NCBI GenBank assembly: GCA_012517155.1 | Contig: JAAYVN010000033.1 | Span: 1 to 42,887 of the forward strand | Reading direction: 5' to 3' | Length of the DNA: 42,887 nucleotides | Origin: Ignavibacteriales bacterium | GTDB taxonomy: Bacteria > Bacteroidota > Ignavibacteria > Ignavibacteriales > Ignavibacteriaceae | Shown: positions 16,675-25,336 of the stretch, one piece after another | Position numbering within the stretch: the first letter of the stretch is position 1 | Layout of the letters: every line of letters begins with the position of its first letter | Notes under the pieces: model-generated | What the model was told of the DNA's origin: nothing | What the model saw: only the letters and a program-made list of their open reading frames with translations | The model's database searches: none | Program-made: the position numbers and the translations under genes

Positions 16675-17325
16675 TTAATTACCTGCCAAGCCCTGTTCGA
16701 TCGCAAATTTTATTAATGCAGAACTATCTTTAAGCCCTAATTTCTGCATTAGTCTGCTTCGGTATGTCTCCACCGTTTTTACGGAAAGGTAGAGCATCGA
16801 AGCGATTTCATTACTTGTTTTTCCTTCAGCAACCAGTTGAAGTATCTCCCTCTCCCGCGAACTTAAAGACTCTAGTGGGCTGCGTGAAGTTAAATTTTTT
16901 CTCTCGAAAATATAACTGTCTATCAGAATATCATCCACCTTGCGGGACAGATACCTGCGGTTGTTCACTGCCGCATGCACGGCATCAGCAATCTCACTCC
17001 CTGCAGATTCCTTTAAAAGATATCCGGTTGCTCCCGCATGCAGTGCCCGGTAAATATCTTCGCTGGATGCTTTCATCGAAAGAATAACGATCTTTACTTT
17101 TTTATTCTCCTCTAATATTCTCCCCGTTGCCTCAATTCCGTTCATATTTGGCATGGACACATCCATAACGATTACGTCAGCGTTGAACTCCTTGGCTTTC
17201 TTCACTGCATCCAGACCGTCCGTTGCTTCTGCAACAACCTTGATATCCCCCCTGGATTCAAGTATCAACTTTAATCCCTCTCTCAGAATTGTATGATCGT
17301 CTGCTATCAATACTCTTATGGACAT
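16675..17325 (-). CDS. NarL/FixJ-family response regulator
   Basis: Starting at ATG 17325 (216 residues) it has an N-terminal receiver (acidic D9/D10 in LIADDHT, phospho-acceptor D55 in IVMDVSMPN, conserved Ser in ILSMKAS, Lys in YLLKESAG) and a C-terminal LuxR-type helix-turn-helix (about 150-212: SSREREILQLVAEGKTSNEIA, LYLSVKTVETYRSRLMQKLG). A TTG 21 bases upstream is also in frame, but ATG 17325 sits eight bases after GGGAG, so I choose it. It lies four bases after the stop of the PAS kinase at 17330; the pair forms a classic NarX/NarL-type or DegS/DegU-type system. Confidence 0.96.
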   Translation of the reverse strand: MSIRVLIADDHTILREGLKLILESRGDIKVVAEATDGLDAVKKAKEFNADVIVMDVSMPNMNGIEATGRILEENKKVKIVILSMKASSEDIYRALHAGATGYLLKESAGSEIADAVHAAVNNRRYLSRKVDDILIDSYIFERKNLTSRSPLESLSSREREILQLVAEGKTSNEIASMLYLSVKTVETYRSRLMQKLGLKDSSALIKFAIEQGLAGN

Positions 17326-17329
17326 TTTA

Positions 17330-19186
17330 TCATCTCCCGACTTCAATTTTTATTGTTGTTCCCTTGCCAGGCGTCGAGGTAATCTCAAGATTCCCTCCGA
17401 TAAGCTTTATTCTCTCTGCCATAGTTAGAATCCCGAAATGGATTAATTCCCCCGCCCTCTTTTCATTTGTGTCAAAGCCCCTGCCGTCATCACTAATTAA
17501 AAGTACTGTTTTTTTATTCTCCTCAGTCAGGACAACTTTAACATTCTTTGCATCTGCATGCTTGGTTATGTTATGAAGTGCCTCCTGTGCAACTCTGAAA
17601 ACGGAGTACTCAACATTCACAGGCAGTCTGTAATCAAGCTCCTTCCCTTCAAATATAATGTTTATCCCTGTCCTTTCCTTAAACAAATTCAGATTCCATT
17701 TTAATGCGGCGCATAATCCGTAATCATCAAGTATTGAGGGGCGCAGTTCAACCATTATACTTCTTATCTGATCCATGGTATCATTTAGTATGGAAATCGA
17801 GTCGCTCAACCTGTCGCTAAGCTTCTTTGTATCTCCGGCAGCTATCTGGGAAAGAAGATAATTCAGATTGATGGAAAGAGCGGTAAGATTCTGACCCACC
17901 TCATCGTGCAACTGATGTGACGCAACTTTTCTCATCTGTTCTTCCGATTCAATTAAGCGAGTCATTAAAGTTCTTAATTGCTGTTCCGCTTCCTTGCTTT
18001 CAGTAATATCCTTTACAATGCCTGCCATCTTTTTCACCGTACCATCAATGTTTACCTGATGCCCCCCGGCTGCCCAGATCCATCTTATCATACCGTCAGT
18101 TCTTCTTATCCTACACTCTAATCTGAATTCGGTTTTTGTTTCAATCGCATTCAGGAAAATATTTTTTGCATATTCTCTCTCTTCGGGGATCACATGTCCA
18201 ATAAATTTATCAAAAGACCATTCCGAATTGAGATCATCATATCCAAAAATTTTAGCATGTTCAGGTGTCCTGAAAGCTTTCCTATCCGCCAGGTCAATTT
18301 CCCAACCCCCCGTGTAGCTTTGTTTTAGGGCAAACTTCAGCCTCTCTTCACTCATTCTCAGTTCTGTCTCAACTGTTTTTCTTTCTGTTATATCCGAGAT
18401 AATTCCGTTAAGTGCAGTCACCTTGCCATGCTCATCACGTTCCCACTGAAATCTGTCAATAATCCACCTTAATGAACCGTCCTTCTTGATTATTCTGTAC
18501 TCAATTAAAGAATTGTTCAGAGATTCCCTTGCTTGCATGATTTTCGCTATCACATCATTCTTGTCTTCGGAATAGATAGTTTGTTCCCACAATCCGGGAT
18601 TTGCAAGCCACTCTTCTGCTGTATATCCAAAAATATCGAATACCGCTTTATTAATATATGTCGCTTCAAGCGATTGAGGATCCACGCTGTAAACAACCTG
18701 ATTCAGATTCTCTGTTAAATTCCTGTACTTGCTTTCACTCTCTCTGAGCGCTTGTAGTGCCTTGAATTGCTCTGTTATATCAATAGCCATTACAATGCGC
18801 AATTCTCTTCTTTCAGTTGTTAATCCTATCGAGGTGATTTCAACATTTATGATACTTCCGTCTTTTTTCTTGTGTCTGAATGTTCTGTCCAGTTGAGAGA
18901 TTTCCGAATGGACTTTGATATTTTCTATCAGTCGGGGGATTTCTTCTGCAGGACGTATATCCTCCAATGTCATGTATAGGAATTCTTCCCTTGAATAACC
19001 ATAGTTCTTTATTGCGGAAAGGTTTACGTCCACAAAGCGAAGAGTCTCCAAATCATAAACCCACATCGGATGAGGATTTAACCTGAATAGCAAAATCCCC
19101 ATTTCTTCCCTATCAGCCTTACTCAGATAATCGGCAATTCCTTCAACACTATCTGTGCCTGCCGGATTATTTTTCTCCTCTTCCAT
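17330..19186 (-). CDS. PAS-domain histidine kinase of the HisKA_3 (NarX/DegS) type
   Basis: The 618-residue protein lacks membrane segments. Three PAS/PAC units are visible (about 28-145, 150-275 and 282-402), each closing with DITEQ, DITERK or DITESK motifs. The dimerisation domain has ASHQLHDEVGQNLTALS with the phosphorylated H427, the HisKA_3 signature in which His is followed by Asp-Glu. The HATPase has an FRVAQEALHNITKHA N box and SDDGRGFD and GILTMAERI G boxes. The cytoplasmic location suggests it senses an internal signal such as redox state or a ligand; no heme or flavin motif can be assigned by eye. It is translated just before the NarL-type regulator. Confidence 0.95.
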   Translation of the reverse strand: MEEEKNNPAGTDSVEGIADYLSKADREEMGILLFRLNPHPMWVYDLETLRFVDVNLSAIKNYGYSREEFLYMTLEDIRPAEEIPRLIENIKVHSEISQLDRTFRHKKKDGSIINVEITSIGLTTERRELRIVMAIDITEQFKALQALRESESKYRNLTENLNQVVYSVDPQSLEATYINKAVFDIFGYTAEEWLANPGLWEQTIYSEDKNDVIAKIMQARESLNNSLIEYRIIKKDGSLRWIIDRFQWERDEHGKVTALNGIISDITERKTVETELRMSEERLKFALKQSYTGGWEIDLADRKAFRTPEHAKIFGYDDLNSEWSFDKFIGHVIPEEREYAKNIFLNAIETKTEFRLECRIRRTDGMIRWIWAAGGHQVNIDGTVKKMAGIVKDITESKEAEQQLRTLMTRLIESEEQMRKVASHQLHDEVGQNLTALSINLNYLLSQIAAGDTKKLSDRLSDSISILNDTMDQIRSIMVELRPSILDDYGLCAALKWNLNLFKERTGINIIFEGKELDYRLPVNVEYSVFRVAQEALHNITKHADAKNVKVVLTEENKKTVLLISDDGRGFDTNEKRAGELIHFGILTMAERIKLIGGNLEITSTPGKGTTIKIEVGR

Positions 19187-19271
19187 GAATGTTACCTGTT
19201 TTGTTATTTCTTCACTATTTTAAATATTTACCTCAAAAGCCCGCTATCAGCTTTAAATACGATTGCTTGAT

Positions 19272-20375
19272 TTATTTCCCTATTCCTGAATACTCCACCG
19301 AACAGTTTCTTCCGGTATAAAACAGTCTGTTTTTTTTACTGTTGTAAATAATCTCCAGATATCCCTCATCCGGCATCCATTTATCGTCATAAAGAGAACT
19401 GAACTCCGTTTTAATCACATTCCAGTTTGAATCGTACGCAAATTCAGTCCTGCAAAGCGGCACCCATTTTTCCTTCTCCCACACTTCCCCGGCTATTCCC
19501 GTCAGATTGAAAAGTGTATCATAAAAGTACGAATACTTTTCCCCGTTGTGCCATTCACCACTAGCCCCCCACTCGAATGTCTCAGTCAGCAGATTCCCCT
19601 TCCCATCATAAGTGCTCAGTATCCTGTCCGTTCCGCTCCACTCCCCGAACTCCCATTTTTCCCACCAAATCTCCGAGACCAAATTCCCCGCAGTGTCGTA
19701 ATCAAAAAAATAGCGCCCCAGCTGCATCCACTTCTCCCCTTCCCAAATATCCGCATTAATTTCGGACAGCTTTCCCGCTGAACCATACCGGTACTCTGCA
19801 TGCATATCATTGACCCAAGTCCCCTCCTGCCATTTTTCCCTTAACCAGGTCTGCCGAAGCCCCGTTTCTTTAAAACTATAAGAAATTCTCATAAAGTTCC
19901 GCCACCCCTCGTAGCTCATCTCCTCAATGATATAAGAATTTATCCGCCCCGGCTTATCATAAAAGAACTTTATTCGCTCATGATTTTCCCCCTCCCCCTC
20001 ATCCCTGAATTGTTCCCCGTGCAGTAATCCGGCTGAATCGAATACCCAGCTCCTTTCACTCTGACACCCCGTATCGTTATCATTCCGGGATTCGAATTCC
20101 GAAATCATATTCCCCCGCAAATCGTAAGTATAAGTCCATTTCTTCTGTCCGTCGTTTATAAGCACCTTTACAGGGGCAAAAAGAGCTGCCGGTTTGGGTA
20201 TCGGTTCATTATTGTGAAAGAAAGGGAGTCTGTATGCAAGGGATTTTTCCGGAAGGAATTTCAGATTCAAGCCCGTCTTTAGGGGTTGGGGAAGTTTTTT
20301 CCCCCACGACGTCTGTCCAGAAGTAAGGGACGTGCAGAAAATCAGTATCAGGATTATGGATTTTGTTATTTTCAT
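19272..20375 (-). CDS. Secreted protein with degenerate YD-like repeats, function unknown
   Basis: The 367-residue protein has a signal peptide (MKITKSIILILIFCTSLTSG, cleavage after about residue 20). From about residue 75 it has repeats of roughly 40 residues, each with a YD-x2-GN turn: YTYDLRGNMISE, FFYDKPGRINS, YRYGSAGKLSE, FFDYDTAGNLVSE, STYDGKGNLLTE and FAYDSNWNVIKTE, separated by WEKW/GEW segments rich in Trp. It resembles the YD/RHS repeat fold but lacks the DPxGR core, so it is not a true RHS protein. I see no C-terminal sorting signal. It probably lies in the periplasm or on the outer surface. Confidence 0.75.
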   Translation of the reverse strand: MKITKSIILILIFCTSLTSGQTSWGKKLPQPLKTGLNLKFLPEKSLAYRLPFFHNNEPIPKPAALFAPVKVLINDGQKKWTYTYDLRGNMISEFESRNDNDTGCQSERSWVFDSAGLLHGEQFRDEGEGENHERIKFFYDKPGRINSYIIEEMSYEGWRNFMRISYSFKETGLRQTWLREKWQEGTWVNDMHAEYRYGSAGKLSEINADIWEGEKWMQLGRYFFDYDTAGNLVSEIWWEKWEFGEWSGTDRILSTYDGKGNLLTETFEWGASGEWHNGEKYSYFYDTLFNLTGIAGEVWEKEKWVPLCRTEFAYDSNWNVIKTEFSSLYDDKWMPDEGYLEIIYNSKKNRLFYTGRNCSVEYSGIGK

Positions 20376-20471
20376 ATTCCGGTCGGTATTTGTATTTTAA
20401 AAATAGTAATTTCTTCCATATTTTCAAATCTTAAAAGCACTTTCGTAACTCTGGCGGTATGGTCTATTCCC

Positions 20472-20501
20472 TTGCCTATTTCCACTTTCTTTTCTAATTT
20501 G
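20472..20501 (+). promoter_or_regulatory. Candidate promoter of mnmA
   Basis: TTG (20472-20474), 20 bp, TAATTTG (20495-20501) is one base short of the TAnnTTTG element but has the right spacing. It ends 41 bp before the chosen mnmA start. Confidence 0.35.
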
Positions 20502-20542
20502 CAGATTATTTTATAACAATTTAGGTGAATTTCCCCCAAATA

Positions 20543-21595
20543 ATGAATGTCGCAGTTCTTCTCTCCGGCGGTGTTGACAGTTCCGTGGCTCTCCGACTCC
20601 TTAAGGATCAGGGGCACAAGGTAACTGCTTTTTATCTTAAAATCTGGCTGCAGGATGAATTCTCATTCCTCGGCAACTGCCCCTGGGAGGAGGATCTGAA
20701 ATTCGCTCGCGAGGTCTGCCGGCAGGCAGATGTTCCGCTTGAAACTGTGAATATGCAGGATGAGTACTGGGATAAAATCGTCTCCTACACAATCCGGGAA
20801 ATCAAAAACGGCAGAACTCCTAATCCCGATATGTTCTGCAACCGGATAATTAAATTCGGACAGTTCCTGGATAAAATTGACTCCGCTTTCGAGAAAGTGG
20901 CTTCCGGGCACTATGCGAATATTGAAGAAAACAACGGCATCTTCCGGCTTAAAAGATCCCCCGATCCCGTAAAGGACCAGACTTACTTCCTCGCTTATAT
21001 GACCCAAAGCCAGCTCGCCCGCGCAATGTTCCCAATCGGTTTACACAACAAAAGTGAGATTAGGGAAATCGCCGAAAAGTATAACCTCATCAATAAAAAC
21101 CGTAAGGACAGCCAGGGAATATGCTTCCTCGGAAGGATTAAATTCAGCGACTTCCTGAAACAGCATCTGGGCGAACTCCCCGGCGATATTATCGAACTCG
21201 AGACGGGTAAACGCCTCGGCAGACACAAGGGCTACTACTTCTATACTATCGGGCAGCGTTCCGGACTGGGCTTGCACGGCGGACCCTGGTACGTGGTTAA
21301 TAAGGATGTCCCGGCTAATATCGTCTATATCTCGCGCAATGAGGAAATAATCAACAGGGAGAAAGAAACTTTTACGGTGGCAGATTTTAACTGGATAGAA
21401 AACACTCCCCCCGATAAAAAACAACTCGGCGTCAAGATCCGGCATGGTGCAAATTTCTATCACTCCACGCTTGAATTGAACCCGGACGGCACCGGAAAGG
21501 TTGTGATTGAAAAACCTGATAAAGGAATTGCTCCCGGACAGTTTGCGGTTTTTTATGACGGCGACTACTGCCTCGGCGCCGGGGTTATTTGCTGA
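20543..21595 (+). CDS. mnmA: tRNA-specific 2-thiouridylase MnmA
   Basis: MnmA adds sulfur to U34 of tRNA-Lys, -Glu and -Gln using ATP and a relay persulfide. From ATG 20543 the protein has 350 residues: the PP-loop SGGVDSS (8-14), the catalytic cysteine in PNPDMFCN (about 98-105), KVASGHYANI, DQTYFLAYM and the second cysteine in SQGICFLG (about 192-199). KGYYFYTIGQRSGLGL and a C-terminal beta barrel follow. An in-frame GTG at 20525 would add six residues, but the family starts right at VAVLLSGG, so I prefer the ATG. The MauE-thioredoxin gene follows after 17 bases. Confidence 0.96.
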   Translation: MNVAVLLSGGVDSSVALRLLKDQGHKVTAFYLKIWLQDEFSFLGNCPWEEDLKFAREVCRQADVPLETVNMQDEYWDKIVSYTIREIKNGRTPNPDMFCNRIIKFGQFLDKIDSAFEKVASGHYANIEENNGIFRLKRSPDPVKDQTYFLAYMTQSQLARAMFPIGLHNKSEIREIAEKYNLINKNRKDSQGICFLGRIKFSDFLKQHLGELPGDIIELETGKRLGRHKGYYFYTIGQRSGLGLHGGPWYVVNKDVPANIVYISRNEEIINREKETFTVADFNWIENTPPDKKQLGVKIRHGANFYHSTLELNPDGTGKVVIEKPDKGIAPGQFAVFYDGDYCLGAGVIC

Positions 21596-21612
21596 TAATC
21601 AACTGATTTGAT

Positions 21613-22644
21613 ATGAAAGAAAAAACAGTTTTAGTACTTAAATACCTTACCGGCTTCATGTTTCTCCTCTCCGGTTTCTCCAAACTCTTCCCCATAGAAC
21701 CGTTTGAACTGATAATTGTTAATCAGAAAATAATCGGCTGGGAGCTTGTCCCCTATCTCAGCAGACTGATAATCGGCTTTGAGATATTCCTCGGTTTCGC
21801 CCTGCTCCAGAGGGCTTATATTAAAAAGGTCTTTCTCCCCGCTGCGTTTTTACTGCTTGTAATATTTGACCTCCAGCTAATATACTCGATGATCTTCCAT
21901 ACCGCGGGGGATAACTGCGGCTGCTTCGGCGAGGTGATAAGCATGACCCCCACAGAGGCACTGATTAAAAACATAGCAGTCATGCTGGTTATTTTGTGGG
22001 TGTATAAGAATTATAAATCGGAAACTTATAAACTCCCCGTGATTGCAGGTTATCTGGTTTTCAGTTTTGCGGTGGTTCTATATATTTCCCCCATAACCGC
22101 CTACGTTCTTCCGGATAACCCGGTTGTTGTGGCGGAAAAAGATTCCCTTGCTGTGGTAGCTGACTCGATGGAAATAATTCCGGATGCCGTAAAAGATTCC
22201 GCCCTCTCCAAACCACTCATAGTAAAAAAGGAAACTCCTCCGGCAAAGGACAGTGTGGTTACCCGCTCAGTGTTTTACAAATATACTCAGTTCAGCGACG
22301 GAGTAAGGGTTAATCTCGACTCGGGAATTAAAATTGTAGTTCTTTTCAGTCTTGACTGCGAACATTGCCTGGAGACCGCCACAAAACTGAACCGGCTGCG
22401 TTCCGCCTCAAAACTTCCCCCTGTGTATGTCCTCTTCTTTGGCGAGGAGGAAATGATTCCTGGATTCTTTAATGCGGCGGGGGGTGCTTTCCCGTATAAA
22501 ATCATTCCCCCGCAGGAGTTCTTTCCCCTTATAACCGCGGCTCCTCCACGACTGGTGTATTTACAGAACGGGAAAATTACCGGCGACTTTACTTCTTCAA
22601 TGGATATAATCGGAGAGTTGCAGAAACTGCTTTCAAGGGATTGA
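21613..22644 (+). CDS. MauE/DoxX-like membrane protein fused to a thioredoxin-like domain
   Basis: The 343-residue protein has an N-terminal membrane part of about four to five helices (residues 8-25, 48-66, 73-92, 114-132, 140-160) like DoxX/MauE, including the paired cysteines of the CGCFG motif (C102 and C104), then a Ser/Val/Pro-rich linker (about 165-215) and a C-terminal thioredoxin-like domain with CEHC (C249 and C252). MauE-type proteins help with disulfide chemistry in exported proteins; the fused CxxC domain suggests electron transfer from the membrane part to the thioredoxin fold, as in VKOR-thioredoxin fusions. Downstream of mnmA by 17 bp. Substrate unknown. Confidence 0.8.
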   Translation: MKEKTVLVLKYLTGFMFLLSGFSKLFPIEPFELIIVNQKIIGWELVPYLSRLIIGFEIFLGFALLQRAYIKKVFLPAAFLLLVIFDLQLIYSMIFHTAGDNCGCFGEVISMTPTEALIKNIAVMLVILWVYKNYKSETYKLPVIAGYLVFSFAVVLYISPITAYVLPDNPVVVAEKDSLAVVADSMEIIPDAVKDSALSKPLIVKKETPPAKDSVVTRSVFYKYTQFSDGVRVNLDSGIKIVVLFSLDCEHCLETATKLNRLRSASKLPPVYVLFFGEEEMIPGFFNAAGGAFPYKIIPPQEFFPLITAAPPRLVYLQNGKITGDFTSSMDIIGELQKLLSRD

Positions 22645-22666
22645 TAATTCCTCTGTTTCCTGAATG

Positions 22667-22741
22667 TCGGGGCGGGGAGATTTGAACTCCCGACCTCTTG
22701 GTCCCGAACCAAGCGCGCTAACCGGGCTGCGCTACGCCCCG
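22667..22741 (-). tRNA. tRNA-Pro(CGG)
   Basis: Read on the minus strand, the 75-base sequence folds to a full cloverleaf: acceptor CGGGGCG/CGCCCCG, D-arm GCGC/GCGC, anticodon stem CTTGG/CCAAG with loop TTCGGGA (anticodon CGG, reading CCG), T-arm GGGAG/CTCCC with TTCAAAT loop, discriminator A. C1-G72 is typical of bacterial tRNA-Pro. The CCA end is not encoded. A -7-like TATATTAG lies upstream at 22770-22763. Confidence 0.95.
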
Positions 22742-22915
22742 AAATATTCAAAATTTGAGTCACTAATATACTCTTTATTCCTTTTTTTTCATAAATTTTT
22801 TTACATTTACTTTCGTCCGCTCATCATTTTCAATTTTCCTTTTATAACTTTTTTTTCCCAACTTCCCCCTCCCGGTTTTATCTTGGCACCATAAATAAAA
22901 ATTTTTGGAAAGTTA

Positions 22916-25096
22916 ATGATCCTTTTGTTTGTCTTTATACTCATTGCCCTCACCCCCGTCCATGCTCAGCCGGATGAGGGGAAACGGATTGAACTCCGCA
23001 AATTCGACGGCAGAATATTGATAGATGGATTAATTGATGACCACTGGGCTTTGGCTGACTCGGCGGACGATTTTATCCAGTACTCCCCCTTTAATAATAA
23101 ACCTCCAAGCCAGCGGACGGTTATGAGATTCCTGGCAAACGAAACTTCCCTCTTTGCTCTGGTCATTGCCTACTCCCCTAAGGAGAGGATAACCGCCTAT
23201 CCCGGAAAATTCGATGACTCCAACGGGGACGGACTTTCCCTGATGTTTGATACTTTTAACGATAAAAAAACCGCTTATAAATTCGTGGTCAGCTCATCCG
23301 GCGCACGCATGGATGCCCGTCTGCTTGATGACGCCAGAAACCGGGACTACTCCTGGGATGGCATCTGGTTCGCTGAGTCGCGCCTTTTTGACTGGGGTTA
23401 CGTGGTTGAGTACGAAATTCCCTTCAAATCGCTCCAGTTCGATGAAAACGCCACTTACTGGGGACTTGATGTTGACCGCTGGCTACTTAATCCCGTGGTC
23501 GAGGATATTTACTGGAATTCCTACTCCGAAGGAGAGGGTCAAAGAATCTCCCGCTTCGGGAAACTGGTCTTCTCCGGTTTTAACCCGAAACATACCGGGC
23601 TTAGTCTTGAACTTTATCCCGTTGGTCTTTCCAAAGCCACTTATCTGCACAACGGTAAATATAAATTTGAAGTGACCGGCGGATTCGACCTCTTCTACAA
23701 CCCATCCCCTAAACTTACCATCATGCAGACTGTCTATCCCGACTATGCCCAGATCGAGGCAGACCCTTATGATTTCAACATCTCTCGCTACGAAAGTTAT
23801 TTCTCCGAACGCCGCCCCTTCTTCTCCGAGGGAAATGAAATTTTCAGACCTTCGGGGAAGGAGCATAACTCCGGCTTCTATTCCCCTATGGAACTTCTCT
23901 ATACCCGACGCATCGGCAGAAAACTTCCGGACGGCTCCGAAGTCCCCCTGATTGCCGGCTCTAAAGTGTTCGGCAGACTCAATTCATTCGAGTACGGCGC
24001 CTTCTTCGCTCTTACGGACACAAAGGAATATTATGAGGACGATGAACTTAAAAAAGAAGAGATGGGTTACTTTTCCTCTTTCCGGCTGAAGAAAAATATC
24101 TTCGATAATTCCACCATCGGACTCCTTTATGCGGGGAAAATAACCAAAGACAATTTTCAGGGGGTCGTGGATATTGACGGTGCCTTCCGGCAGGAGAACT
24201 GGCAGTTTGCTTACCAGCTTGCCCGTTCATTCGATGGCGATCAGGGGGATTTTGCATCTTCTTTTGGCTTGCGTCACCGCGCTTCTGAATGGGGCACGCT
24301 CGTGCGGGGCAGATATATTGGCGAGAAATTCGATATCTCGCAGGTCGGATATGTCCCCTGGAAAGGAAATACGGATCTGGTTGTTCTCTCGGGTCCCAAT
24401 CCCTACTACAAAACCGGTGCGCTTCAAAACCTCTTTTTCTTTCCCGGCTTTGGCGTGAATTACAACGTTGAGGATGCTTACCTCGATTATTTTATTATTC
24501 TCGGATTGAATATGAGCTTCCGCAGCAGCTGGGGCTATGAACTTACTTTCGTTGGCGGTAAGTCAAAGGACCAGAATGTAAAATATACTTCCTTCGAGGT
24601 GAGCTTTAGTTCCTGGTTCTTTACCTCCCCGAATTATCATGCCAACATCTGGGGGGGCTATTCAAAGACTTATAACTTCTCCCGCGATTATTTGTCATTC
24701 TATACCTATGGCGGATTCGCTTTTGATTATAACCTGTTCAAGGTTTTCTTCGTCGGAACAACCTTCGATACCTACATCGAGGGGGATCCTGATTATAAAG
24801 TGGAGGATGTCGTCCTTAACGCCCGCCCCTATGTCTCTTTTACCCCGGTAAATCATCTGAATTTCAGACTCTACGTGGATAACCTCTACGTCCGCTCCTC
24901 CGATAAACTCGAAAGTATGATAGTCGGATTTCTTTTTTCCTATAACTTCTCCCCTAAAAGCTGGATCTACTTCGCACTTAACGAGATACATAACCGGCAG
25001 GATGAGACTGATCCGTTCGGGAAGTTTGTGCAGCGGAAATTCATGCTGGATGAACGGGTCATGGTCTTTAAAATAAAATATCTTTACTACCTTTAA
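22916..25096 (+). CDS. CBM9-like/DUF5916 outer-membrane protein
   Basis: The 726-residue protein has a signal peptide (ends at about residue 17, VHAQ), an N-terminal domain like carbohydrate-binding family 9 (KFDGRILIDGLIDDHWALAD near 28-47, then MRFLANETSLFALVIAY), and the marker YFSERRPFFSEGNEIF (about 293-308) of DUF5916. The rest consists of alternating aromatic strands, as in an outer-membrane beta barrel, and ends in YLYYL. Homologues in Bacteroidota are thought to be surface proteins linked to polymer or hydroxamate processing, but function is not settled. There is no SusC/SusD partner nearby. TATCTTGG at 22879 is a possible -7 element. It is flanked by two tRNA genes. Confidence 0.85.
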   Translation: MILLFVFILIALTPVHAQPDEGKRIELRKFDGRILIDGLIDDHWALADSADDFIQYSPFNNKPPSQRTVMRFLANETSLFALVIAYSPKERITAYPGKFDDSNGDGLSLMFDTFNDKKTAYKFVVSSSGARMDARLLDDARNRDYSWDGIWFAESRLFDWGYVVEYEIPFKSLQFDENATYWGLDVDRWLLNPVVEDIYWNSYSEGEGQRISRFGKLVFSGFNPKHTGLSLELYPVGLSKATYLHNGKYKFEVTGGFDLFYNPSPKLTIMQTVYPDYAQIEADPYDFNISRYESYFSERRPFFSEGNEIFRPSGKEHNSGFYSPMELLYTRRIGRKLPDGSEVPLIAGSKVFGRLNSFEYGAFFALTDTKEYYEDDELKKEEMGYFSSFRLKKNIFDNSTIGLLYAGKITKDNFQGVVDIDGAFRQENWQFAYQLARSFDGDQGDFASSFGLRHRASEWGTLVRGRYIGEKFDISQVGYVPWKGNTDLVVLSGPNPYYKTGALQNLFFFPGFGVNYNVEDAYLDYFIILGLNMSFRSSWGYELTFVGGKSKDQNVKYTSFEVSFSSWFFTSPNYHANIWGGYSKTYNFSRDYLSFYTYGGFAFDYNLFKVFFVGTTFDTYIEGDPDYKVEDVVLNARPYVSFTPVNHLNFRLYVDNLYVRSSDKLESMIVGFLFSYNFSPKSWIYFALNEIHNRQDETDPFGKFVQRKFMLDERVMVFKIKYLYYL

Positions 25097-25104
25097 AATG
25101 AAAA

Positions 25105-25128
25105 ACGCAGTCAAAGACTGCGTTTTTT
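25105..25128. terminator. Intrinsic terminator, usable in both directions
   Basis: ACGCAGTC (25105-25112), loop AAA, GACTGCGT (25116-25123), with a run of T after it and a run of A before it. It ends the CBM9-like gene on the plus strand and, through the A run, the tRNA-Ala transcript on the minus strand. Confidence 0.9.
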
Positions 25129-25129
25129 G

Positions 25130-25202
<73 letters not shown>

Positions 25203-25241
25203 AATTCAAACAATATTTAAAACTTTGCGTTACGCCGTTTA

Positions 25242-25258
25242 TCCCGACTTTGTCGGGA
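25242..25258. repeat. Perfect short hairpin TCCCGAC-TTT-GTCGGGA
   Basis: Seven-base perfect arms with a TTT loop, between the tRNA-Ala and its promoter, so it would lie in the tRNA precursor leader. It lacks a T tract in either direction, so it is not a normal terminator. It may be a processing hairpin or a copy of a short dispersed palindrome. Confidence 0.5.
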
Positions 25259-25304
25259 CGGTTAAGACTTCTTTCCGTTAACTAACAATTATTAAACCGT
25301 AATC

Positions 25305-25336
25305 CAAATATACTTAATTCCCCCCTAAAATTCAAA
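25305..25336 (-). promoter_or_regulatory. Promoter of the tRNA-Ala transcript
   Basis: On the minus strand TTTG (25336-25333), exactly 20 bp, TATATTTG (25312-25305): a perfect match to the Bacteroidota TTTG-N20-TAnnTTTG promoter. The -33 element lies inside the last codons of proS, so proS transcription would pass through it. The start would be near 25298, about 95 bases before the tRNA. Confidence 0.7.

Noticed and set aside
19272-20375. RHS toxin or T9SS cargo
   Set aside because: There is no RHS core motif, no C-terminal toxin domain and no Por-type sorting tail.
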